From positions 315,787 through 379,786 of the forward strand of contig CAJUOU010000001.1 in assembly GCA_910588545.1 (NCBI GenBank): a DNA stretch of 64,000 nt, given 5' to 3'. This DNA is from an uncultured Christensenellaceae bacterium (GTDB lineage: Bacteria; Bacillota; Clostridia; Christensenellales; UBA3700). The position numbers were made by a program, and so were the translations under genes. Below are positions 20,567 to 29,344 of the stretch, one piece after another; the first letter of the stretch is position 1, and each line of letters begins with the position of its first letter. The notes under the pieces were generated by a model. It worked only from the letters and a program-made list of their open reading frames with translations, did no database searches and was not told where the DNA came from.

Positions 20567-21148
20567 ATGTTGAATTTATTATGTGAAGGAACAGCAAACA
20601 GCGGTAGCTCTTGGTATATGTTCCTTATAATCGGTGTGTTGTTCGTAGTTATGATGTTGTTTACCATTATTCCTCAAAGAAAAAGGAAAAAGGAAGCACA
20701 ACAAATGATGCAATCTGTTAGAGTAGGCAAAAAAATCAGAACTATCGGTGGTTTTGTTGGCGAAATCGTGAGCTTGGATAGCAAAAATGGTACAATGGAA
20801 TTAAATGTTGGCTCAAAAGAGGCTCCTGTAATCGTAGTTATGGACCAAGGCGCTATCGGCGTAGTACTTAATCCGGATGCTCCGCAAGCAGCTGCTGCAA
20901 AGCAAGAGGCTCCTGTAGAACAAGGCGCAACACCAAGTGCAGTTACTGCCGACGATGCGGAAGAGGATGCTGTAGTAGCAGAGAAAGCTGCTGAAAAACA
21001 AGCCAAAAAAGATGCTAAGAAAAAAGAAAAAGCTGAAAAAAAAGCTGCAGAAAATGCAAGCGAAGTAGTAGCAGAACCTGTTGCAACTGAAGAGGTATCA
21101 AACGAAAATGCACAAGTAGTAGAGTCGACTACCGAGGTAAATCATTAA
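20567..21148 (+). CDS. yajC: Preprotein translocase subunit YajC with long charged tail
   Basis: YajC is the small membrane partner of SecDF. Residues about 1-100 match the family: a membrane helix (about 17-37), then IPQRKRKKEAQQMMQ and VRVGKKIRTIGGFVGEIVSL. The remaining about 95 residues are an Ala/Glu/Lys-rich tail, probably coiled or disordered, roughly doubling the usual length. The ATG at 20567 follows AAAAAGGAG; an earlier in-frame ATG (20516) has no such site. SecD and SecF do not follow; a terminator does. Confidence 0.9.
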   Translation: MLNLLCEGTANSGSSWYMFLIIGVLFVVMMLFTIIPQRKRKKEAQQMMQSVRVGKKIRTIGGFVGEIVSLDSKNGTMELNVGSKEAPVIVVMDQGAIGVVLNPDAPQAAAAKQEAPVEQGATPSAVTADDAEEDAVVAEKAAEKQAKKDAKKKEKAEKKAAENASEVVAEPVATEEVSNENAQVVESTTEVNH

Positions 21149-21164
21149 TTAAAAACAAAACAAT

Positions 21165-21192
21165 AAGCACCTTTCAAGGTGCTTTTTGTTTT
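21165..21192. terminator. Terminator between yajC and the convergent lipoprotein gene
   Basis: AAGCACCTT and AAGGTGCTT pair around a 2-base loop, followed by TTTGTTTTTT on the plus strand; the minus strand is also T-rich. Confidence 0.85.
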
Positions 21193-21213
21193 TTATACAC
21201 ATTATTTATAATC

Positions 21214-22623
21214 TTATAAGTTGATTACATTATATCCGTCAAGATAAGGCAAGTTGTTTGCAAGCTTGATTGTTTCGCCTGTTCTTCTGTGGATAAATTT
21301 TATTTTAATTTCTTTTACATTTTTATCTATTAATACGATTTGTTGTCCGAATCTTCCAAGCTGGATTTGCTCGACCTCTATATTTTGCCCATCTGCTATT
21401 ATTTCAAGTTTGTACTCAAAAGGAGAGGCAATACCAAAATTATTTATCATAAAAGAAGTTTTGCCGTTTGTTTGCAAAAGGTTGCTTACTCCTAAATTAT
21501 ATCCCAAATGGTATTGCAAATAATTATAAATGGAAATTTGATTTTTTTCAAGCATACTGTCAAGATAAGGGATATTGTTTTTGTCAAGTTGCGATTTAGT
21601 CAAGTATTCGGTTTTCCATTTTTCAAGATGATAAACTATATCTTTCTCTTTTAAATCTTCTATATAATTATGTGTAATACTAAGAGAAGTAAGTCCGTAT
21701 CCTATGACTTGTTTCAAAAAGCCAATCGGGTCAATAACAGGTACAGTAGTATCTCGCCCCCAAGGCATTTCGCCATCTGCAATGGCATATTGGTTTTTGT
21801 TAAGCAAATCTTGATATTGCGGGTCGTTCCAACTCATCATTCCCCATTTGTGGTCCATTCCAACTAAAAAGTCGTCATGAACGGAAAATCTATGCTCATA
21901 TTTTTTAGGAACTTGCGACAAAATATCGGGTGTTCTGACCATTATGTAAATATCTTCCGGTATTGCTTCGCAAAACTTTGTTATAAGTTTTTTGATATTG
22001 TGATGATAATGGTATCCGTGTCCTTCTCCCCAAAGACCTATCAAACCTAGCTGCATAGCGTATACAACATCATTAAACAATTTGCTGTTATCGTTTATAA
22101 AGCTTTTTATTTGACTTAAATGCTTAATTATTTGCCCGTCTTTTGCATCATAGTTTGCACTTGAAGTATATTCATAAGCAAATCTTAATAAAATTCGTAT
22201 ATTTTTGCTTTTAAACATTTCGAAATATTTTTTCATTTGAGATAGGGCAGTTTCGTTCAAATCTCTATCGCGGTATTCGGTAAGGTAAATATAGCACTGT
22301 AAAATGTTGATTTTATCATTCTTATAAAGCTCTAATTGTTCATTAACGCAATCGAGATAGTTTTGTTCGTCTCCCGGATATGCTTTTTCCGTTCCTAAAG
22401 TATAATATACTTCTCCGCGAAAGCCTCTGTCACTGTTTGCAAGTAAGCTTTCGTCCATTTCGCTAAGATGTAAATTGTCAATTACAGTATATTCAAAACT
22501 CGTCCTTGCAGGTGGATATTGTTGTATTTTATATTTGCTGTTTGTACAACCTGTAATCAAAAGTGGCAAAAAAATAGCCAATGCCATAAGGAGAGCAATT
22601 AAAACGATAGAATAACTTTTCAT
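21214..22623 (-). CDS. DUF4874/DUF4832-type lipoprotein
   Basis: A 469-residue predicted surface lipoprotein: signal peptide with the lipobox LLITGC (Cys about residue 26), then a TIM-barrel-like region. Typical DUF4874 wording is visible (SDRGFRGEVYYTL; later the YIYLTEYRD region), followed by a DUF4832-like part (GLWGEGHGYHYHHN, SVHDDFLVG, ADGEMPWGRDT) and a C-terminal beta domain. Proteins of this type look like glycoside hydrolase relatives, but the substrate is unknown; Glu in LWGEGH could be catalytic (inference). A frameshifted paralog lies at 40218-41711. It has its own promoter and a GGAG site. Confidence 0.75.
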   Translation of the reverse strand: MKSYSIVLIALLMALAIFLPLLITGCTNSKYKIQQYPPARTSFEYTVIDNLHLSEMDESLLANSDRGFRGEVYYTLGTEKAYPGDEQNYLDCVNEQLELYKNDKINILQCYIYLTEYRDRDLNETALSQMKKYFEMFKSKNIRILLRFAYEYTSSANYDAKDGQIIKHLSQIKSFINDNSKLFNDVVYAMQLGLIGLWGEGHGYHYHHNIKKLITKFCEAIPEDIYIMVRTPDILSQVPKKYEHRFSVHDDFLVGMDHKWGMMSWNDPQYQDLLNKNQYAIADGEMPWGRDTTVPVIDPIGFLKQVIGYGLTSLSITHNYIEDLKEKDIVYHLEKWKTEYLTKSQLDKNNIPYLDSMLEKNQISIYNYLQYHLGYNLGVSNLLQTNGKTSFMINNFGIASPFEYKLEIIADGQNIEVEQIQLGRFGQQIVLIDKNVKEIKIKFIHRRTGETIKLANNLPYLDGYNVINL

Positions 22624-22653
22624 AATTTCTCCTAATTGAATATCATTATAATA

Positions 22654-22682
22654 ATTATATAAAATATTTTAGGTTTAGTCAA
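22654..22682 (-). promoter_or_regulatory. Promoter for the DUF4874/DUF4832 lipoprotein gene
   Basis: Read on the minus strand, TTGACT (22682-22677) and TATAAT (22659-22654) are spaced by 17 bp, about 30 bp before the ATG. Confidence 0.7.
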
Positions 22683-22835
22683 TAGTTTGCTAAATTTTAG
22701 TCGGATTATCTATATTAAAAAATCCACTTTAAAATGTATAGTTATAAAAAAAATACATAAGTGTCGATTTTTGTAGATATATGTTTTTTAATGGAAAATT
22801 GTCTACAACTCGTGGAAAAAAAATTATAAATTACC

Positions 22836-22864
22836 TTGACATTAAAAGTATTATTATGTATAAT
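22836..22864 (+). promoter_or_regulatory. Consensus promoter for the XRE-type regulator
   Basis: A perfect TTGACA (22836-22841), 17-bp spacer and TATAAT (22859-22864) lie 25 bp before the ATG at 22890. No obvious dyad operator overlaps it. Confidence 0.8.
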
Positions 22865-22889
22865 GATATAGCATTCAAAAGAGGTAAAT

Positions 22890-23726
22890 ATGTTAAAATT
22901 TGCAGAGAATCTAAAATTTTATAGAAAATCTATATCTGTAACTCAATCTGTTTTTGCTGACATTCTTAATGAAAAGCTAAAGGAGATGGGACTTACTATA
23001 GATTACAATAATAAAAGCATAAGCATGTGGGAAAAAGGGGATAGATTTCCTGATAGCCCGCTTGTTTGGATTGCTCTTGCAAACATTATGAATGTATCTC
23101 TTGACGATATGATGAAAAGCGATATTTCTCAAATAGGCAATGTTATTAACAGTAGCGAGAACGATTTGCAAACTGAGCTTTGCAACAGTTATTTGAAAGC
23201 TACTTGTGTAGGCGATTATTCTACTTTTAGCTCAAAATCGGTACATTGTGCTGTGGATGAGTATTTAGGTGGAGATTTGTACCATGGTATGTTTTATGTG
23301 CTAAGCAGCGTAAAATCATTAAATGGTTATTTCCAAAAATACAATATCGAAAATGCAAAAGTAACCTCCGACTATATCAAAAATTTAAGCAGGATTCAGT
23401 TTTGCAACGAAAGAAGCTTTGTTCGTGATATTATCGATAACGGCGGTAGGGATGTAGTTGTTACAACCGAACAAATCTCTAATGTGTGGGAAGGTTTTTT
23501 TGAATGTCTTGGAAATGTAGAAGAGTACAACACAATGACTTTCTACGACGAAGATAAAAACCATATAATTACCATTGTGGAATATAATATGCACATTTCA
23601 AAAGACAATTTTGCAGCATCCTTTAATGAAAGCGGAAGAGACTTGGATAAAGTTATTATGAACACTATTTGTCAAAATAAAAAATTCCATTTGGGTGTAA
23701 GAATGGCAAAGGAATTAATTAAATAA
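22890..23726 (+). CDS. XRE-type HTH regulator with unknown C-terminal domain
   Basis: The first about 75 residues fit a Cro/CI helix-turn-helix domain: FAENLKFYRKSISVTQSVFADILN, then KSISMWEKGDRFPDSPLVWIALANIMNVSLDDMM. The turn between helices is extended by an insertion (KEMGLTIDYNN). Residues 90-278 are unfamiliar, without membrane helices, and may form a ligand- or partner-binding domain. The gene is preceded by a perfect sigma-A promoter and AGAGGT, and is followed by its own terminator, so it is a single-gene unit. It is divergent from the lipoprotein gene, which may be its target (inference). Confidence 0.7.
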   Translation: MLKFAENLKFYRKSISVTQSVFADILNEKLKEMGLTIDYNNKSISMWEKGDRFPDSPLVWIALANIMNVSLDDMMKSDISQIGNVINSSENDLQTELCNSYLKATCVGDYSTFSSKSVHCAVDEYLGGDLYHGMFYVLSSVKSLNGYFQKYNIENAKVTSDYIKNLSRIQFCNERSFVRDIIDNGGRDVVVTTEQISNVWEGFFECLGNVEEYNTMTFYDEDKNHIITIVEYNMHISKDNFAASFNESGRDLDKVIMNTICQNKKFHLGVRMAKELIK

Positions 23727-23749
23727 TAAGTTTTTTAAAATAATAAAAA

Positions 23750-23778
23750 CGGCACTCATTTATTGAGTGCTGTTTTTT
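23750..23778. terminator. Bidirectional terminator after the XRE gene
   Basis: CGGCACTCA and TGAGTGCTG pair around a TTTAT loop with T-runs on both strands. It also ends the thyA-folA-GNAT operon arriving on the minus strand. Confidence 0.85.
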
Positions 23779-23801
23779 CGTTTAATGATAAAAAAATATA
23801 A

Positions 23802-24254
23802 TTACTTTTTTAAATTTTTAGTTAAAATAATCATATCTGTAAGCAGTTTGCCATTTTCTATAATAGGGTGGTCATAATTATTAGTAAAAAAGTTTTTTAT
23901 AATGTGCGATTTTTTAAAACCGCATTTTTCGTAAAAGGGAAGTGTCAAAGGACTATCTCCCGTACCTACTTGGATTTGCAAAAAACTATCTTTATATTTT
24001 TGACATACGTATTCGACTAATCGCTTTCCGTATCCGCAATGTTGATAGGGCGCTAATACTGCCAAATTTTTTATTTCCAAAACTCCGTTCCCCAAATCTA
24101 ACACTGTGATTTCGCCTTTTACGCCGTTATCGTCTAGTATGTACATGGTGCTGTTTTGTAGATATTTTTCCACCATTTCCCACTGTTCGTCGGCAAGTAA
24201 AAGCAAATCTTTATATTGTAACTTGTCGGTTATTTTATAAATGTATGGTTGCAT
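23802..24254 (-). CDS. GNAT-family N-acetyltransferase
   Basis: A 150-residue acetyltransferase of the GNAT fold. The acetyl-CoA motif A is visible as VLAPYQHCGYGKRLVEYVCQKY, with the preceding beta-strand LEIKNLAVL and the later FYEKCGFKKSH. The substrate is unknown. It begins one base after the folA stop, so it is translated from the thyA-folA transcript; this linkage gives no clear functional hint. Confidence 0.8.
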   Translation of the reverse strand: MQPYIYKITDKLQYKDLLLLADEQWEMVEKYLQNSTMYILDDNGVKGEITVLDLGNGVLEIKNLAVLAPYQHCGYGKRLVEYVCQKYKDSFLQIQVGTGDSPLTLPFYEKCGFKKSHIIKNFFTNNYDHPIIENGKLLTDMIILTKNLKK

Positions 24255-24255
24255 T

Positions 24256-24765
24256 TTAGTTTTGTTGGTAAATTAATATTTTGGTATTTTTGTAAGTAGT
24301 AAATTTTATCGTATAGCCGTTTGTAACTATAGGCTCACTTTCGTAAATCAAATTAAAATCATTATTTTCGTCAAGGTTTTCAAAAAAAGTATCTGCACCG
24401 CCTACCGCATCAACTTTTGTTACCAAAACTTCGCTGCAATAAGGCAGTAGCATTTTGTAAATGCTTGAGCCACCTATTATATAAATGTCGTCGGAGTTAT
24501 ATTTGCTTAAAACATTAAATAATTGGTCTAAAGATTTTACAAAAATACAGTCATCACGAGTATTTTCGCTACGTGACAAAACAATATTTATCCTGTTTTT
24601 AAGAGGCTTGCCGTTAGGGAAAGATTTTAAGGTATTATTTCCCATAACAACAATTTTATTTAATGTTGTTTCACGAAAAAATTTCATATCTAGTGGTATA
24701 GAAAACATTAAATCGTTATTTTTACCTATTCCCCATTGTTTATCTGCGTGTAAAATTGCTTTCAT
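24256..24765 (-). CDS. folA: Dihydrofolate reductase
   Basis: DHFR regenerates tetrahydrofolate, which thymidylate synthase oxidises. The 169-residue protein contains ADKQWGIGKNNDLMFSIPLDMKFFR (active-site acid Asp in the PLDMKFF helix), VVMGNNTLKSF, NIVLSR and the nucleotide-binding IYIIGGSSIYKMLLPYC. AGGAG precedes the ATG, and the gene lies 8 bp behind thyA, giving the classical thyA-folA pair. Confidence 0.94.
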   Translation of the reverse strand: MKAILHADKQWGIGKNNDLMFSIPLDMKFFRETTLNKIVVMGNNTLKSFPNGKPLKNRINIVLSRSENTRDDCIFVKSLDQLFNVLSKYNSDDIYIIGGSSIYKMLLPYCSEVLVTKVDAVGGADTFFENLDENNDFNLIYESEPIVTNGYTIKFTTYKNTKILIYQQN

Positions 24766-24773
24766 TTAAACTC

Positions 24774-25604
24774 CTATTCCGCTACCGGAATGTCAAATTT
24801 TTTGTCGTTGCATTTGTAGTCCACAAGTTTGAAACTATCTACAGTAAAGTCATAGAAATTTGTAATACTTGTATCAACTTCCAATTTTGGGGCAGTAAAT
24901 TGCTTTTCTTTTATAATTTCTTCTACCATAGGTATATGTCTATCATAAATATGAGCATCCGCAATAACGTGAACAAGTTCTCCTACTTTTAATCCCGACA
25001 CTTGCGCAAACATTATCATTAATATAGCATACTGAACGACGTTCCAATTATTTGCGGTAAGCATATCGTTTGAGCGTTGATTAAGTATACCATTTAAAGT
25101 GTCGCCTGAAACATTGAAAGTCATCGAATATGCACAAGGATACAAGTTCATTTCGTGTAAATCGGCAAAATTGTAAATATTTGTCATTATCCTACGGCTA
25201 GACGGATTGTTTTTTAAATCAAAAAGTACTCTGTCAACTTGGTCAAACTCGCCCTCGCGGTAAATATGTTTAACCCCTAGTTGATAGCCGTATGCTTTGC
25301 CGATAGAGCCGTTTTCGTCTGCCCATTGATTCCAAATTTTTGACTTTAAATCTTTTATGTTGTTGCTCTTTTTTTGCCATATCCATAAAAGTTCGTCCAC
25401 ACAAGACTTAAAATAAGTTTTTCTTATTGTCAAAATAGGAAATTCTTTGCTCAAATCGTATCTATTTACTATTCCGAATTTTTTTACTGTATGTGCAGGT
25501 GTTCCGTCACTCCACTTTGGACGAACGGGTAGGTCGGTATCCCAAACACCGTTTTCCATAATATCTTTCATATTTTTTACAAATATTTCGTCAGCTTTAC
25601 TCAT
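24774..25604 (-). CDS. thyA: Thymidylate synthase (ThyA type)
   Basis: ThyA methylates dUMP to dTMP using methylene-tetrahydrofolate. The 276-residue enzyme has the family blocks: RPKWSDGTPAHTVKKFG, SSRRIMTNIYNF, the nucleophile in LYPCAYSMTFNV, LNGILNQRSNDM and HVIADAHIYDRHI. An AAGGAG site precedes the ATG. Its coupling to folA is the expected arrangement. No thyX-type enzyme is visible in the window. Confidence 0.95.
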   Translation of the reverse strand: MSKADEIFVKNMKDIMENGVWDTDLPVRPKWSDGTPAHTVKKFGIVNRYDLSKEFPILTIRKTYFKSCVDELLWIWQKKSNNIKDLKSKIWNQWADENGSIGKAYGYQLGVKHIYREGEFDQVDRVLFDLKNNPSSRRIMTNIYNFADLHEMNLYPCAYSMTFNVSGDTLNGILNQRSNDMLTANNWNVVQYAILMIMFAQVSGLKVGELVHVIADAHIYDRHIPMVEEIIKEKQFTAPKLEVDTSITNFYDFTVDSFKLVDYKCNDKKFDIPVAE

Positions 25605-25629
25605 ATTAACTCCTTATTTTGTACTTAGT

Positions 25630-26217
25630 TTATTGATGTTTCTTCCAAACGCAATCGGTTATTTCCATTTGAGTAAATGTAGCTTTAAAGGAAGATTGTT
25701 CGGGAGAACAAGCGTATATTCCAAAATTAATTGTTTGGGCTCCCTTTGCTAAATGGCAAATTCTCATTTGTTTAAAATCTATTCCGTTATAGGAAAATTC
25801 TATCAAATAATCGGATTCCCTGCGGCTTAATCTATACCAAACAGACTTGATATCTGCGGGGATATCCGTTGTTGCCCAATCAGAATATCCATAGTTGGTT
25901 ACAACACTTCCCAATCGTTGAAAACTATTGTTTTCATATTCTACGGAAGCCTTTAACCAATTTTCGCTGTCAAGATAAATTACAATTCCGCATTGGTCAA
26001 ACCTTGTTTTGCTATCAAACTCGGTTTTTACGACAAATGAAAAATATTTTTCAGTTGTTGCCGTTTGTAGTACAGGGGCATTGTCATTTTGAAAACCATA
26101 GTAAGTCCTTTGCCATAAATCGGTATTAGGCAATGTGATAATTTCAATTTTGTTATCGGTAATTAAAAAATTTTCAGGTTGCCTTATCCAAAACAATTTG
26201 GATGCATCTATTTTCAT
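25630..26217 (-). CDS. DUF1349 domain protein (jelly-roll, carbohydrate-binding-like)
   Basis: A 195-residue soluble protein of the DUF1349 family, which folds as a concanavalin-like beta sandwich. Family wording includes LFWIRQPENFLITDN, DQCGIVIYLDSENWLKASVEYEN, SVWYRLSRRESDYLIEFSYNG and GIYACSPEQSSFKATFTQMEI. I use the ATG at 26217 because TAAAGGAG lies directly upstream; an in-frame ATG at 26244 would bypass it. It heads the operon with thyA-folA-GNAT (26-bp gap). Function is unknown; sugar binding is inferred from the fold. Confidence 0.8.
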   Translation of the reverse strand: MKIDASKLFWIRQPENFLITDNKIEIITLPNTDLWQRTYYGFQNDNAPVLQTATTEKYFSFVVKTEFDSKTRFDQCGIVIYLDSENWLKASVEYENNSFQRLGSVVTNYGYSDWATTDIPADIKSVWYRLSRRESDYLIEFSYNGIDFKQMRICHLAKGAQTINFGIYACSPEQSSFKATFTQMEITDCVWKKHQ

Positions 26218-26439
26218 AATTTCTCCTTTATTTGATTTTAACATTTTTTTATCAAATCCGCAAGTAAATACTTATATAATTTAAAAGCTTGAATGGGATG
26301 TAAAATATATATTTATTTTACCATATAAAACATTATTTGATATAATATTTTAGGCAGAATAAAATAATTGCTTGTTGATAATGGTGTTTACTATATCTTA
26401 AATACTGAATTTAATATAAAAATTAATTATGTTTTGCTT

Positions 26440-27444
26440 CTACGAAAATATTAAAGAAAATTTTTCAGACATTCGCCCTACGAGTTGCCATTGTCTTTCC
26501 ATATATTTTTTTGTTGAAGATATATAGTTTTTATAGTCCTCAATCGCATTTGTTTTGTTGTTAATGTTGTTGATAATTGCAAGAGCAGCAGAGTATCCGC
26601 TTTCCAAAGCACAAGATATACCTTCTCCCATAGGGTTTAAAAAGCCTGCATTTTCTCCTGCTTTCAAAATGCGACCGTTGCCGTAGTCTATGTGGAATGT
26701 AGGTTGTATGTTTTTGATTATCCATTTATCCGTTTTTATTTGCTTATCTATTGCAAGACCGTGATTTTTTGTCATATAAGCAATAAAATTATCATAATAT
26801 TGTGATATTTCATTTGCGTTTGTTGTCGATATGCCTAGTACAAGCATATCGTCTTTTACATTAAACCAAGCATCGTATCCGGACAATTCGGGCTGTAAAT
26901 AAGCATAAAAATAGTGGAAATCTAAATTGATTTTTCCTGTGTTATATGTTTGATAGGTTATTATGTTATTCGCAAATTGCTTGCCAATACCAACAGCACC
27001 CGAGCAGTCTACCGCAAACTTTGCATATTCTATTTTGTCTTTTAAATGTACGCAAACTTGTCCGTCTTTTTCTTTTATATCGGTTACTGCACACTCGTCC
27101 TTTATCTGCACGCCGCTTTCTTTTGCAAGTGATGCAAGCCAATAATCAAATTTGTCACGCCATATATTTAAACCGCGACTCTCAAATTTATATTCTTTGC
27201 CTATATCATCGGTAAAAATCATGCCGTGGTTGTCTATTGGAGTGCAGGTAACTGTATTAGGGACGCTAACCCCAAAGTGCTTTTCTATAAAATTTAATGT
27301 CTTTTCAATTAATACCCCTGAGCAACTTTTGTATCTAGGTAATTTACTTTTTTCCAATAGCAAAACTTTAAGCCCACTTTTGGCAAGGGTAATTGCAGTT
27401 GCACAGCCGCAGGGACCCGCGCCTATTACAATAACATCGTACAT
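26440..27444 (-). CDS. Geranylgeranyl reductase-like FAD-dependent oxidoreductase
   Basis: A 334-residue flavoprotein with the N-terminal dinucleotide-binding motif VIGAGPCGCATAITLAKSGLKVLLLEK. RYKSCSGVL is a GGR-family feature, FAVDCSGAVG is the second FAD motif, and AGENAGFLNPMGEGISCALESGYSAA is the third. Such enzymes reduce isoprenoid chains or act on phenolic and quinone substrates. There is no pathway context here, so the substrate is unknown. A GGAAATAAT site precedes the ATG. Confidence 0.8.
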   Translation of the reverse strand: MYDVIVIGAGPCGCATAITLAKSGLKVLLLEKSKLPRYKSCSGVLIEKTLNFIEKHFGVSVPNTVTCTPIDNHGMIFTDDIGKEYKFESRGLNIWRDKFDYWLASLAKESGVQIKDECAVTDIKEKDGQVCVHLKDKIEYAKFAVDCSGAVGIGKQFANNIITYQTYNTGKINLDFHYFYAYLQPELSGYDAWFNVKDDMLVLGISTTNANEISQYYDNFIAYMTKNHGLAIDKQIKTDKWIIKNIQPTFHIDYGNGRILKAGENAGFLNPMGEGISCALESGYSAALAIINNINNKTNAIEDYKNYISSTKKYMERQWQLVGRMSEKFSLIFS

Positions 27445-27598
27445 ATTATTTCCTTTGTTGTCTTTTATATTGTTATATAAATCAATTATATCATTTTACA
27501 TATTAAAAAGCAATGGAAATTTTTTAATATCATTTACATTAATAAATTTTGTTAGAAATGGAATTAGTGATAAGTTTTTTTTTCTTAAATTAAACAAA

Positions 27599-27623
27599 AA
27601 ACAAGGGAATAAATCCCTTGTTT
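27599..27623 (-). terminator. Terminator downstream of tRNA-Ser(GCU)
   Basis: AAACAAGGGA and TCCCTTGTTT form a stem; on the minus strand it is followed by TTTTTTG, about 60 bp after the tRNA 3' end. Confidence 0.75.
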
Positions 27624-27685
27624 AAAGGCATATCACAAATTTAAGCAAAGATGTAAAAAGCAGTGATGAGATAAACTTATGATAT

Positions 27686-27776
27686 TGGCGGAGAAAGAGG
27701 GATTTGAACCCTCGCTACGGTTACCCGTACTACTCCCTTAGCAGGGGAGCCCCTTCGGCCTCTTGGGTATTTCTCC
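27686..27776 (-). tRNA. tRNA-Ser(GCU)
   Basis: A class II tRNA of 91 nt. The acceptor arms GGAGAAA and TTTCTCC pair, the discriminator is G and CCA is encoded. The anticodon stem CTCCC/GGGAG encloses the loop with anticodon GCT. The long variable arm (TACGGGTAACCGTA) and T-arm GAGGG-TTCAAAT-CCCTC confirm a serine tRNA. Confidence 0.95.
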
Positions 27777-27787
27777 ATTGCCTACTT

Positions 27788-27816
27788 ATAATAACATAAA
27801 AAATTAGGTTTGTCAA
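27788..27816 (-). promoter_or_regulatory. Promoter for tRNA-Ser(GCU)
   Basis: On the minus strand, TTGACA (27816-27811), a 17-bp spacer and an extended TATTAT (27793-27788) lie about 12 bp before the tRNA. Confidence 0.75.
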
Positions 27817-28112
27817 AACATTTTTTATATATTTTACAATAATTTTAATATTGGCGTAGTTTTTAATTTTTTATTGTTCAAGTCTTTTTTAAATTGCACA
27901 ATTTTTGATATTTTTTGTATAATTAAAAATAAATTTTGTTATGTATTTGCTTTATCAATTTTCAGTTTATATGACTTAAATATCACTTTTTTAATGATTT
28001 TAAAAATAATTTCGAGTTAAATTATGTGTTGTAGCAACCAAATATCTATTTTCACACGTAAAAAATTTTAAGCATAAAATGATATTGAAATTAAATCGGA
28101 GGGATTTTTGCA
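27817..28112. other. AT-rich gap before the amidase-like gene
   Basis: No gene is seen. A plus-strand promoter candidate TTGCAC (27894-27899) with an 18-bp spacer and TATAAT (27918-27923) would give a leader of about 185 nt for the amidase-like gene, unless a closer promoter exists. Confidence 0.5.
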
Positions 28113-29174
28113 ATGGCTTATGCAGAAAATTTTTACATAGGAGCTAATGATGAACACGGTGTAAACCCGCCTACAGCAGGCAAGCGTACACCGATAATGC
28201 CGTATGTCAATAGAAGTTTTTACGAAAATGAATTTAACAGACCTGCAAAATATTATTTTTTGATTGCGTGTTTACGCACAGGTTTTAATGTATATGATAT
28301 TAAACCGGAATTAAATGATATATCTATTAACCAAAGGGTTATAAGGACGAATAGACAAAATTTAACCTGTTTGGTAACTTATGCGTACAACGCTTATGGT
28401 AATGATTTGGCATTTAATCAAACAAATGGGTATTTGGTTTTTTATTCGGACGAAAATAGATTTAATGCCTTAAGCAAATTACTTGCGTACGATGTTTCCG
28501 CAGGATTGGATGAGGAGTTAACTACACGCAATTTAGGAATCGGTACTTTGAGTAGGATAGGGATGTTGGGCAGTGTAAATTGTCCTGCCGTTGTTACTGA
28601 ATGTGGGTTTATGACTAATTTTAACGAGGCAAAACTTATGATGGACCCGGATTTCCAAAAAGCTTGCGGCAATGGCGGTGCGATTGGTGTTTCGAACAAC
28701 TTAAAAGTTAATTATGTAGCAGATATGAGCTACTTGCAAATGCCTACATTAAGGTATGGTAACAGAGGAAATATCGTTAAATTTTTGCAATGTTATTTAA
28801 ATTTGTATGGCAATAGTTTGACTGTTGACGGAATTTTTGGCAGTGGTACTCAAAATGCTGTAAGAAAATTTCAACAAGATAACAGCTTAGCGGTAGACGG
28901 AATTGTCGGCAGAAACACATGGCGTACACTTATGATGCAAGATAGTTTACCATTATTAAGACGTGGCAGTCGCGGTGTTTATGTGCGTTATTTGCAACAA
29001 AAATTGGTTGCAAAGCTTTATCCTGCGGGTACTGCGGACGGAATATTCGGAGCAAATACCGAAAATGCTGTAAGGCAATTTCAACAAGAAAACGGGTTGG
29101 CAGCAGATGGTATTGTTGGACCTTTAACTTGGGGCAAACTTACTCCGATAGGTGGCGGTAGGGAAAAACCTTGA
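28113..29174 (+). CDS. Amidase_3-like protein with two peptidoglycan-binding domains, zinc site incomplete
   Basis: Residues about 5-200 resemble the zinc N-acetylmuramoyl-L-alanine amidase domain (Amidase_3): EHGVNPPTAGKRTP with His15, FYENEFNRP with a Glu, and AVVTECGFMTN with the catalytic Glu. Where the family has His-x-Asn, this protein has Ala91-Tyr92-Asn93, so one zinc ligand is missing. Residues about 212-275 and 280-348 are two PG_binding_1 domains (VDGIFGSGTQNAVRKFQ; ADGIFGANTENAVRQFQ). No signal peptide is present, so export by a non-Sec route, release by lysis or placement in the spore are options. A CGGAGGG site precedes the ATG. Confidence 0.8.
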   Translation: MAYAENFYIGANDEHGVNPPTAGKRTPIMPYVNRSFYENEFNRPAKYYFLIACLRTGFNVYDIKPELNDISINQRVIRTNRQNLTCLVTYAYNAYGNDLAFNQTNGYLVFYSDENRFNALSKLLAYDVSAGLDEELTTRNLGIGTLSRIGMLGSVNCPAVVTECGFMTNFNEAKLMMDPDFQKACGNGGAIGVSNNLKVNYVADMSYLQMPTLRYGNRGNIVKFLQCYLNLYGNSLTVDGIFGSGTQNAVRKFQQDNSLAVDGIVGRNTWRTLMMQDSLPLLRRGSRGVYVRYLQQKLVAKLYPAGTADGIFGANTENAVRQFQQENGLAADGIVGPLTWGKLTPIGGGREKP

Positions 29175-29197
29175 TATCTATTAATGCCTATTAATAA

Positions 29198-29231
29198 AAA
29201 TAAAGCGTGGCGATGCTAACGCTTTATTTTT
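29198..29231 (+). terminator. Terminator after the amidase-like gene
   Basis: AAATAAAGCGT pairs with ACGCTTTATTT across a 10-base loop and a T-run follows. Confidence 0.8.
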
Positions 29232-29344
29232 TGCATTAATTATATCACAATCAAAAATTTAATTAAAAATTGTTAAATAAAGCGTGTTAAAGTTAAAAAA
29301 TTGTAATAAAAATCAAATTACACAATGTTAATTAAACAGTTTGC

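Noticed and set aside
23221..23250. Eighth copy of the dispersed motif in the XRE gene
   Set aside because: The match (AAAATCGGTAC) is incomplete and lies inside a coding region, so chance is the simpler explanation.
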